Shown one piece after another: positions 1-6,751 of a stretch of DNA of 16,238 nucleotides. Below the pieces are notes generated by a model, which saw only the letters and a list, made by a program, of their open reading frames with translations, did not search any database and was not told the DNA's origin. The position numbers and the translations under genes are program-made. Location of the stretch: contig CAAGDU010000184.1 in NCBI GenBank assembly GCA_900768725.1, positions 1 to 16,238 of the forward strand, given 5' to 3'. Positions within the stretch are counted from its first letter, which is position 1. Every line of letters starts with the position of its first letter. Source of the stretch: Bacteroidales bacterium. GTDB lineage: Bacteria > Bacteroidota > Bacteroidia > Bacteroidales > Paludibacteraceae.

Positions 1-652
1 CATCGGAGTTGTTCCAACTACGGCAGCCGATATAGTGGTTGGGGGCACCGCTGTGCTGCTTGTCGGCAAAACCGTCCGCGTTGCCGCCGAAGTCGCACTG
101 CGTCAGATTGCCCGACTTGTCCAACTCGTAGTCGAAATTGTCGTGGGAGTCCACGTTCTTGATGATGTTGTATCCGCCTACTTTCATCTGGCAGCCCGTA
201 TCCGCCGAACCGTAGATGTCCAAGTGCTCAAACAGACAGTAACTGCCCTCATTGTAGAGGTTGTTCTTGCCAGAATAGCGGAGGGTCAAGTCTTTGATAT
301 GCAAGTAGGTGCAACTGCTCGCAATCTGCAATCCGCGCGTGCCATAGGCGGTGGTGCGGAAGTCTAAGATAGCGGTTTCCCCCGGGTAGCCGGAGATGAC
401 GATATAGGCAGTGCTGTTGCCGTTCTTGCTGCTAATCTTGGTATTCCCGAGGTCGTACTGCCCGCCTAACAGATACAGCGTATCGCCGGCGTTCTTCAAC
501 TTACTGATACCCGTGCTCAACGAACAAGGACTCGCATACGAACTGCCGTTCCCCGTCCCCGCCGGCGAAGCAAAATATGTCGCCGCAGAGAGAGGTAAGG
601 AGAAGAGTATACATACACAAGTAAGCCAAAAGGTGTGGTAATATGTTTTCAT
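1..652 (-). CDS. Secreted polysaccharide lyase family 9 (pectate-lyase-like), N-terminal part
   Basis: This gene runs off the left edge; 217 complete codons are visible. The protein starts with a clear signal peptide (MKTYYH, hydrophobic core at about residues 9-21, cleavage near LSA-A), so it should be exported. The rest has the short beta-strand pattern of a right-handed parallel beta-helix. Near the visible end are NADGFADK and GCRSWNNSD, the hallmark of family PL9. Asp193 and Asp217 are 24 residues apart, the spacing of the calcium ligands Asp209 and Asp233 in Dickeya Pel9A (recalled from family knowledge). The later calcium ligands and the catalytic lysine would lie beyond the edge. PL9 enzymes cleave uronic-acid-containing chains by calcium-dependent beta-elimination. 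The ATG overlaps the stop of the upstream glycosyltransferase (ATGA), implying translational coupling to glycan synthesis genes. Substrate is unknown: pectin, or the operon's own polymer. The PL9 family call is fairly secure. Confidence 0.85.
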   Translation of the reverse strand, partial: MKTYYHTFWLTCVCILFSLPLSAATYFASPAGTGNGSSYASPCSLSTGISKLKNAGDTLYLLGGQYDLGNTKISSKNGNSTAYIVISGYPGETAILDFRTTAYGTRGLQIASSCTYLHIKDLTLRYSGKNNLYNEGSYCLFEHLDIYGSADTGCQMKVGGYNIIKNVDSHDNFDYELDKSGNLTQCDFGGNADGFADKQHSGAPNHYIGCRSWNNSD

Positions 653-1380
653 GATTTCAAAAAATGTATTTTAAGTCTTATAATAGTATATGCTATCAAT
701 AATCTATCGGTAATAGAGACAGCAGTCTGCCATCGTTGTTTCAGCAAGCGATAGAGTGCTTCCTCCGCTTGAGGACATTTGCGGGAAGTGGTAGATGAAG
801 TGTTGAGGGTATAATTGTACCCACAATACGGTATCATCTTATACGTAGGATGTGCCAACCACAGGTCAATGGAAAAAACTACGTCCTCATAAATCATACC
901 TTCGGGAAAAAGCAGATGGTGTTGCTCCATGAACTCTCGTTGATACAAACGCATACATGGGGAGGTGTATTGGTAGAAGTGTTTGGGGCGGTATGCTTTG
1001 ATAATCTCTCCGTTTTGCTGTACACGGCGATAACCTGCTTGCACACAGTCTATTGCAGCATCTGCTGCTTGGAGCATAGTGGAGAAATAGTTGCTATCAA
1101 TGTAGTCATCGGAATCCACGAAGGCAATATATTTCCCTTTGGCGTGTTGCAATCCGGCGTTGCGTGCCGCTGATTGTCCTTGGTTCGGTTGGTGATACAC
1201 CTCAATACGCGAGTCTTTTGCCTGCCATTCGTCTGCTATCGCACCACTATTATCCGTAGAACCATCGTCAATGAGTATGATTTGCAGGTCGCTGTAGGTC
1301 TGATTGACCAGCGACTCTATGCACCTTAACAGATAGGCGGCGGTGTTGTATATGGGCACTATAACACTTATTGTAGGCAT
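649..1380 (-). CDS. GT2-family glycosyltransferase
   Basis: This 243-residue protein is a GT-A fold inverting glycosyltransferase. It opens with the family strand ISVIVPIYN at residues 4-12. The nucleotide-binding DDGSTD follows at 38-43, NQGQSAARNAG at about 66-76, and the metal-binding DSDD (DxD) at 89-92. The probable catalytic-base region is the Glu-Asp pair at 165-166 (IYEDVVFS). The C-terminus has no membrane helix, so it acts as a peripheral cytoplasmic enzyme. It would add one sugar from a nucleotide donor to a lipid-linked glycan; the donor cannot be read from sequence. Its start overlaps the end of the GT-B gene by 13 bp and its stop overlaps the lyase start as ATGA, so it belongs to the same operon. 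It and its upstream neighbour look clearly more AT-rich than the rest of the operon, a frequent sign of exchange among glycan loci. Confidence 0.93.
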   Translation of the reverse strand: MPTISVIVPIYNTAAYLLRCIESLVNQTYSDLQIILIDDGSTDNSGAIADEWQAKDSRIEVYHQPNQGQSAARNAGLQHAKGKYIAFVDSDDYIDSNYFSTMLQAADAAIDCVQAGYRRVQQNGEIIKAYRPKHFYQYTSPCMRLYQREFMEQHHLLFPEGMIYEDVVFSIDLWLAHPTYKMIPYCGYNYTLNTSSTTSRKCPQAEEALYRLLKQRWQTAVSITDRLLIAYTIIRLKIHFLKS

Positions 1381-2561
1381 TGCAAAAATAGTTCTTCAAA
1401 CTGCTGCGCCTCGTGCTGGCGGGTAAATTGTTCTTTATTCTTTACAGGTTGGCGGGTAAAACCATTTTCTTGCCATTCATGGTATTTCTCCAAGATGAAC
1501 TGCTCCACTTCTTCCGTGGTCGTTGCCGCCAAACCGGCATTGGTCTTTTCTATTGCATCGGCAAGACATCCTTCATCAGAAACAAGACATAGGCAAGGCT
1601 TCTCTATACCTAAAATCTCGTAGAATTTCGTACCCATCATCCCATAAGGGCCATTGGGCATGCATGAGGTGGTAAGCACCATCATAATAGATGACTCCTG
1701 CATTTTATTTATCGCTTCTTTTGGAGAAATATACCCATGCAGTCGCACTATATTTTCCAGACCATACTCTTTAGCAATAGCATGGAAATCATCTAACCCG
1801 TGATTTGTGGTATAGAAATTGACTATGGTCTTATCAGGTGCTATTTGGTAACGATTGAGTAAATTTTTTAGTGCATGGAATAGCGGTATGGGGCAGGTCC
1901 TATAGTGTGGGTAATATTTTCCCAAGAAAGTAATCTGAAAGGTATCGCTTGAGATGGATTGCGGGTAATAGATACGCTCATCATAACCATTGTAAATAAG
2001 ATGTGTGTGCGTATTGTATTGTGAAAGCCATTGCTGATGCCACGGTGATACCGTTGTTACCGCAGAAGCTTTGCGTAGCACCTTATTGCGGTGATATAAG
2101 TTAATCCTTGTGTAGCAGGTTTGTGCTATACGATTTATAAGTCTTATTGAGGAGAACGAGTGCGTATGGTAGTTGGTCGTTCCCCATTGTTCGGCAATAT
2201 CTCTCAAATCAACAACTAATGGTTTGTGATATTTTTCTGCAAGCCAACATGCCGCTCTCAATGGAAAGTAATAGTATGATGCACAAAAGATAAGGTCAAA
2301 AGAATGTATGTCCAAGACATTTTGTAGGAAATGAAAGAATGCACGTTCCTTTGCTCCAAATAATTTTTCTGCTACGTAATGATTATATTTTGGTAAAATG
2401 TGTACAGGACACATATCAGGAATTAATGCGTTAGGCGATTCTTCCGTGGCAATCTCGCAATGCCACCCTATTCCAATCATGTGTTTTACCAACGTCATAA
2501 GACGTGGTGCGAAAGCGGGAGGGTCTATTGGCTGACAGAGTATGAGAATGCGTGGGGTCAT
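1368..2561 (-). CDS. GT-B (GT4-like) glycosyltransferase
   Basis: This 397-residue protein has a two-lobed GT-B architecture. The N-terminal acceptor lobe starts RILILCQPIDPPAFAPR and contains VVDLRDIAEQW near residues 116-126. The inter-lobe signature TVSPWHQQWL is at about 170-179, with the linker LIYNGYDERIY at about 188-198. The C-terminal donor lobe follows, with TFLGKYYPHYR at about 211-221 and the GTKFYEILGIEKPCL donor-binding stretch near 310-324. There is no signal peptide, so it is cytoplasmic. It probably adds a sugar with retention of configuration to the growing lipid-linked glycan, as in GT4 enzymes; specificity cannot be assigned. Its ATG overlaps the stop of the deacetylase gene (ATGA) and its 3' end overlaps the GT2 start by 13 bp. 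Base composition is visibly AT-richer than the deacetylase and ABC-F genes. Confidence 0.88.
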   Translation of the reverse strand: MTPRILILCQPIDPPAFAPRLMTLVKHMIGIGWHCEIATEESPNALIPDMCPVHILPKYNHYVAEKLFGAKERAFFHFLQNVLDIHSFDLIFCASYYYFPLRAACWLAEKYHKPLVVDLRDIAEQWGTTNYHTHSFSSIRLINRIAQTCYTRINLYHRNKVLRKASAVTTVSPWHQQWLSQYNTHTHLIYNGYDERIYYPQSISSDTFQITFLGKYYPHYRTCPIPLFHALKNLLNRYQIAPDKTIVNFYTTNHGLDDFHAIAKEYGLENIVRLHGYISPKEAINKMQESSIMMVLTTSCMPNGPYGMMGTKFYEILGIEKPCLCLVSDEGCLADAIEKTNAGLAATTTEEVEQFILEKYHEWQENGFTRQPVKNKEQFTRQHEAQQFEELFLQCLQ

Positions 2562-3805
2562 AAATTTTTGGAGTAATGACGGAGGCCTTTTAGGAGTTTG
2601 GGGTAGAGGGTGGTGTGGTAGTTGGTGTTTTCGTTATTTGCGTTGTTATTGCTGTTTGTGTTGCTGTTGAAGATGCTGTTGTGCCAGAGGAGGGTGATGT
2701 CGCCGGCGTATTGGCGGACTTTGTCGAAGAGTTGCTCGCAGAAGAAATAGGCTTCGTCCTCTGTTTGGAGATTCATATAGTTGGTGTTGCTCAGGGTGCA
2801 GTCCATGACCGTAAGGGGATGGAGCGTGAGCGGGGTGAGCGTGTAGGTCTTTGGGTTAATCCACCGCACAGGGCGCGAGGTCTGCAAGCGGAAGCCTGCT
2901 TGGTCGGGGAACGCCATCGTGAAGTCGTCAGTAATACCTGCGTCGGCAAGGGCTTGCATGTTGTCGATGGAGCAGCGGAGGTAGTGGCTGCGGTGGAGAA
3001 TGCTTCCATCAGATGAAGGATGAAGGATGAAGGATGAAGGAGTTCCTTGCACCACCCCGTAGTAACTCGAATGGATGCCGAGGCGGACACCGGATTTAAG
3101 CAGGGAGGTCTTTAACTGTTGAAAGTCAGTGCCTTGCAGGTTATATTGCGGGTAGTCGTAGCCTTTGCCGCGGGTATGCTTGACAAAATAGATGACCTCT
3201 GCGGTTGGCACTTTGGCGTCCTGTTCTATGAGCCACGGGAACGTGTAGACGGGGTCGCGGTGGATGTCCGTGAGGGCTTGCAGTGCTTGGCGCCACTCGC
3301 CGCGGTATATGCCTCCGAGGAAGCCGCGCAAGTGACGGTATTGGGAGATGGTGTCAATGTCGTGGGTGAGGTAGATATGGCTGTAGCGAGGCGCGGGCAT
3401 ATCAAGTTCAAGGTGCTTCATGAGGATATGCGCGTACTCGTCAATGATGGGTATCTGCAAGCGGTTGCTGTATCCGAGGATGGAGTAGCGTGCGCAGAAG
3501 CGTCCGTGCTCGTCGCGCTGGCGGTTGAGCAGTTCTTCGGCGCGGGAGATGAAGAAGAAAGTGTTGTAGATGAGGTCAGTACGGATGACGAGCGTCTTGC
3601 CGCGCTGCTCCATCTGTGGGCGACTCATGTCGGGCAGTACAAGACTGTTGCCCAAGAAGCCATTGGGCACAATGACCACGGGGTATTGCTCCCACTCCTG
3701 CTCGTCGGCGGTGTATCCGACGCGCTGCGCTGCCTCGGCGTTGCCGTAGAGGAGGAACTGCTTGATGTAGTCGATAATCGACCGAATGTCCGATGTGGTT
3801 GCCAT
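2558..3805 (-). CDS. DUF7033-type polysaccharide deacetylase-like protein
   Basis: This 415-residue protein has an N-terminal domain of about 130 residues followed by a divergent NodB-like deacetylase domain. THDID at 147-151 stands in for the canonical catalytic and metal aspartate motif. GIHSSYYG at 243-250 keeps the first metal histidine but not the second histidine of the usual HSxxH. RSHYLR is at 272-277 and a late LLWHN at 372-376. This looks like the Bacteroidota family that sits in surface-glycan loci; carbohydrate N- or O-deacetylation is plausible but unproven. Two loops carry low-complexity insertions: residues 252-268 are written by a heptamer repeat array, and residues 376-395 are very Asn-rich. 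No signal peptide is seen, so a cytoplasmic site is likely. It starts 19 bp after the ABC-F stop and its end overlaps the GT-B start by 4 bp. Confidence 0.82.
   Translation of the reverse strand: MATTSDIRSIIDYIKQFLLYGNAEAAQRVGYTADEQEWEQYPVVIVPNGFLGNSLVLPDMSRPQMEQRGKTLVIRTDLIYNTFFFISRAEELLNRQRDEHGRFCARYSILGYSNRLQIPIIDEYAHILMKHLELDMPAPRYSHIYLTHDIDTISQYRHLRGFLGGIYRGEWRQALQALTDIHRDPVYTFPWLIEQDAKVPTAEVIYFVKHTRGKGYDYPQYNLQGTDFQQLKTSLLKSGVRLGIHSSYYGVVQGTPSSFILHPSSDGSILHRSHYLRCSIDNMQALADAGITDDFTMAFPDQAGFRLQTSRPVRWINPKTYTLTPLTLHPLTVMDCTLSNTNYMNLQTEDEAYFFCEQLFDKVRQYAGDITLLWHNSIFNSNTNSNNNANNENTNYHTTLYPKLLKGLRHYSKNL
3012..3048. repeat. Heptamer array GATGAAG x4 with AGTTCC flank
   Basis: Four perfect tandem copies of GATGAAG (plus strand) occupy 3012-3039 and are followed by GAGTTCCTT at 3040-3048. 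The array lies within the deacetylase gene and is translated in frame on the minus strand as a Pro/Ser/Phe/His-rich loop (residues about 254-265). A second heptamer array at 5638-5665 has a different unit but almost the same right flank. Confidence 0.9.
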
Positions 3806-3824
3806 ATTCTCTGCTTTTTGTCTT

Positions 3825-5627
3825 TTACTCGCTCAGGATTTCCCACTCGTAGAGTTTCTGCTCTATCTCGCGTTTGATATGCTCGTAGCGTTGGAAGTTC
3901 TCGGGGGTCTGCTGCGCAGGGTCTGCCGCCATGGTCTCTTCGAGCGTTTTCTGCTCGGCTTCAAGTCGGGCGATGGCGGCTTCTGTCTCGGCTATCTGCT
4001 TCTCTTTCTTGCGGCGTGCAGCGGCTTCCGCCTTTTGGGCAGCATATGCTGCTTGCCCCGCCGACGCAGGGGGCGTTGTTTCCGTATTTCCCGTAGTCTT
4101 CGTATCCTGCGTCTTGCGTTCGAGGTCTTGCAGGTTGTTGAGTCGCTTCGCTTGCAAGAAGTCGTAGATACCGCCGAGGTGCTCACGGACATGTCCGCCG
4201 CCGAACTCATAGACCTTGCTAACGAGTCCGTCAAGGAAATCGCGGTCGTGGCTGACGCAGATGACGGTGCCGTTGAAGTCCTGCAAGGCTGCTTTCAGCA
4301 CATCCTTGGACTGCATATCGAGGTGGTTGGTCGGCTCGTCGAGGATAAGGAGGTTGCAGGGTTCGAGCAGCAGGCGAATCATCGCGAGACGGCTTCGCTC
4401 GCCACCGGAGAGCACTTTTACCTTCTTCTCCGACGCCTCGCCGCCGAACATGAAGGCGCCGAGGATGTCACGTATCTTGGTACGGATGTCGCCCACTGCT
4501 ACATAGTCGATGGTCTGGAAGACCGTCAGGTTCTCGTCGAGGAGAGCGGCTTGGTTTTGGGCGAAATAGCCTATCTTGACATTGTGTCCGATTTTGAGCG
4601 TGCCCATGTAGTCGAGTTGCCCCATGATACACTTGACGAGCGTGGACTTACCCTCGCCGTTCTTGCCGACGAATGCCACTTTCTCTCCGCGGCGGATGGT
4701 GAAAGTAACATCCTGAAAGACAGTATGTTCACCAAAATCCTTGCGCAGGTCTTCCACGATAAGGGGGAAGTCGCCGCTGCGTGGGGCGGGCGGGAAACGG
4801 AGGTTCAGGCGCGAGGTGTCCTCGATGTCCACCTCAAGGCGCTCTATCTTCTCCAACTGCTTGATGCGGGACTGCACCTGTACGGCTTTGGTGGCTTTGT
4901 AGCGGAAGCGCTCGATGAAGTCCTCTGTCTCTTGAATCATCTTCTGCTGGTTGAGGTAGGCACGCACTTGCTGCTCGTGGCGCTCGCGGCGGAGTTCGAG
5001 AAAGCGGGAGTAGTTGACGTTGTAGTCGTAGATACGTCCGAGCGTTATTTCGATGGTGCGGTTGGTGGCGTTATCGATGAACTTGCGGTCGTGCGAGACG
5101 AGGATGAGTGCGCTCGGCGAGGTACGCAGGAAGTCCTCAAGCCACTGGATGGACTCTATGTCAAGGTGGTTGGTCGGCTCGTCCAATAAAAGAAGGTCGG
5201 GGTGGCGCAAGAGGATTTTCGCTAACTCGATACGCATCCGCCATCCTCCGGAGAACTCGGAACAGGGGCGGTCGAAGTCCTTGCGCTCGAAGCCGAGCCC
5301 GATGATGGTGCGGTCCATCTCTGCTATTCGCCTTGCCTGCTCCTCCAATGGTGCGTCGGCAAAGACGGAGGACACATCCTCGCGGAGGGTCTTGCCGTCA
5401 GTGTGCATCATCACCTGCGGCAGGTAGCCGATAGTGAGGTCGGTGTCGCGGGCGATACGACCCGCTGTGGGTGTATATTCGCCTGCGATGAGGCGCAGGA
5501 GCGTGGACTTACCCGCACCGTTCTTGCCAACCAAGGCGATGCGGTCTTTCTTGTTAACCATGAAGGAGACGTCGTCCAGCACGGGACGCGAGGCAAATTC
5601 TATGGAGAGATGTTCTACGGTAAGCAC
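3825..5627 (-). CDS. ABC-F family ATPase
   Basis: This 600-residue protein has two ABC ATPase domains in one chain and no membrane segments, the layout of ABC-F proteins, which act on ribosomes rather than as transporters. Domain 1 has Walker A GKNGAGKST at 34-42, signature FSGGWRMR at 125-132 and LLLLDEPTNHLD near 145-156. A charged inter-domain linker covers about 205-265, the region that contacts the P-site tRNA in studied members. Domain 2 has GKNGEGKST at 321-329, LSGGERSR at 406-413 and DEPTNHLD at 430-437. An Ala/Glu/Lys-rich coiled coil fills about 525-600. Translation starts at GTG; an in-frame TAA lies 15 bases upstream inside a heptamer array, so no earlier start is possible. The exact subfamily (Uup-like or another) is not resolved. 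A translation factor between glycan genes is unexpected but spacing favours co-transcription. Confidence 0.94.
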   Translation of the reverse strand: MLTVEHLSIEFASRPVLDDVSFMVNKKDRIALVGKNGAGKSTLLRLIAGEYTPTAGRIARDTDLTIGYLPQVMMHTDGKTLREDVSSVFADAPLEEQARRIAEMDRTIIGLGFERKDFDRPCSEFSGGWRMRIELAKILLRHPDLLLLDEPTNHLDIESIQWLEDFLRTSPSALILVSHDRKFIDNATNRTIEITLGRIYDYNVNYSRFLELRRERHEQQVRAYLNQQKMIQETEDFIERFRYKATKAVQVQSRIKQLEKIERLEVDIEDTSRLNLRFPPAPRSGDFPLIVEDLRKDFGEHTVFQDVTFTIRRGEKVAFVGKNGEGKSTLVKCIMGQLDYMGTLKIGHNVKIGYFAQNQAALLDENLTVFQTIDYVAVGDIRTKIRDILGAFMFGGEASEKKVKVLSGGERSRLAMIRLLLEPCNLLILDEPTNHLDMQSKDVLKAALQDFNGTVICVSHDRDFLDGLVSKVYEFGGGHVREHLGGIYDFLQAKRLNNLQDLERKTQDTKTTGNTETTPPASAGQAAYAAQKAEAAARRKKEKQIAETEAAIARLEAEQKTLEETMAADPAQQTPENFQRYEHIKREIEQKLYEWEILSE

Positions 5628-5637
5628 CCTGATTTCT

Positions 5638-5675
5638 AATTAAGAATTATGAATTAAGAATTAAGAGTTCCTTTG
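5638..5675. repeat. Heptamer array AATTAAG-type x4 with AGTTCC flank
   Basis: Four tandem heptamers (AATTAAG, AATTATG, AATTAAG, AATTAAG) occupy 5638-5665 and are followed by AGTTCCTTTG at 5666-5675. On the minus strand the array encodes the last residues (GTLNS) and the stop codon of the WecA-like gene. It then fills most of the 26-bp spacer and supplies the in-frame stop just ahead of the ABC-F GTG. It shares unit length, copy number and flank with the array at 3012-3048. Confidence 0.88.
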
Positions 5676-6751
5676 TTTTTTGCTTGTTGACGGTTGATGA
5701 TAGTCCATAGGAGGAGTGTGAGCAGCGTGGCGAGGGTGAAATCAACCGTGAGCAGCAGCCACATGTTCCAGTTTCTGCCCAAGATGGCAAGGATGATGAA
5801 CAGCACGGAGACCGCAAGCAGGATGCAGGTGGTCTGTATATGGTTCAGCCCTGTGCGCAAGAGCAGGTGGTGTATATGGTTCTTGTCGGGTCGGAAGGGG
5901 GAACGGTGGTGTATGATACGGGTAAGGCTGACGCGAATGGTGTCGAAGATTGGCACCGTCAGCACGCAGATAGCCACCATAGGTGCCGCGGTCATCATAT
6001 ACTCCCCCGGTACGAGATGGTAGGCGTTCATCTCGCAGAAGCGGAAGACGAAGGTGGTGAGCATGTACCCCAGCAGCAGGGAACCCGAGTCGCCCATGAA
6101 GATTTTCTGTTTCTTACCGAACACATTGTAGCAGAAGAACACCGCCAAAGAGCCAATGAGGCTGATTGCCACCACAGACCATTTGGTCTCTTCCACAAGG
6201 GCAAAGTAAACCGCAAAGAACAAACAATAGAGCATGCCCAATCCCGATGCCAGTCCGTCCACACCGTCAATGAGGTTAATCGCATTGATGATTGCCACTA
6301 AAATGAAGGCAGACAGCAGATATGAGGGTATGATACCTATCTGCTCAATGCCGAAGAGTCCGTGCAGATGGGTGATACGCATGTCGGCAAAGCCGATGAG
6401 CGCAACGCCCGAGAGCAACTCGCCGAAGAGTTTCGCCAGCGGAGACAGCACAAGTAAGTCGTCTATGAACCCCACCATCAGGATAATAAAGATGCCTATG
6501 ATGAAGAACTGGTTGTGTTCTATCGCATTGAAGCCAAAGAGCAGGCAGGTCAGTACAAAACTGAAGCATATGTCTATGCCGCCCACGTTGGGCACCTCGC
6601 CTATATGGCACATGCGTTTGTTCGGACGCACCACAAGGTGTTTAGTGCGTGCTATCTTGATAACTATGGGCATACATACCAAACCGATGAGGAATGATAT
6701 GAGTCCGATAAGGTAACTGTGGGTGATAAAGAATTGCTCTACTTCTTGCAT
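5654..6751 (-). CDS. WecA/TagO-type undecaprenyl-phosphate sugar-1-phosphate transferase
   Basis: This 365-residue polytopic membrane protein is about ten hydrophobic segments long and belongs to the Glycos_transf_4 (MraY/WecA) superfamily. Family motifs appear in order: GFIDDLLVLSP with the Asp pair at 97-98, NLIDGVDGLASG at 159-170 with Asp162 and Asp165, FMGDSGSLLLG at 218-228, and RPDKNHIHHLL at 287-297, the loop typical of WecA/TagO rather than MraY. It should transfer a sugar-1-phosphate from a UDP-sugar (GlcNAc or a modified HexNAc) to undecaprenyl phosphate at the inner membrane, starting glycan assembly. It starts at the base next to the stop of the upstream dehydratase gene, so coupling is very likely; that enzyme may make its substrate. 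The last five residues and stop come from a heptamer repeat array. Confidence 0.93.
   Translation of the reverse strand: MQEVEQFFITHSYLIGLISFLIGLVCMPIVIKIARTKHLVVRPNKRMCHIGEVPNVGGIDICFSFVLTCLLFGFNAIEHNQFFIIGIFIILMVGFIDDLLVLSPLAKLFGELLSGVALIGFADMRITHLHGLFGIEQIGIIPSYLLSAFILVAIINAINLIDGVDGLASGLGMLYCLFFAVYFALVEETKWSVVAISLIGSLAVFFCYNVFGKKQKIFMGDSGSLLLGYMLTTFVFRFCEMNAYHLVPGEYMMTAAPMVAICVLTVPIFDTIRVSLTRIIHHRSPFRPDKNHIHHLLLRTGLNHIQTTCILLAVSVLFIILAILGRNWNMWLLLTVDFTLATLLTLLLWTIINRQQAKNKGTLNS

Noticed and set aside
35..641. Plus-strand open frames at the left edge
   Set aside because: The minus strand there encodes a signal peptide and the PL9 motifs, continuous to the edge.
3786..5189. 467-codon open frame on the plus strand opposite the ABC-F gene
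   Set aside because: It is a shadow of a clearly conserved ABC-F frame, and its translation is a low-information Leu/Val/Ala-rich string.
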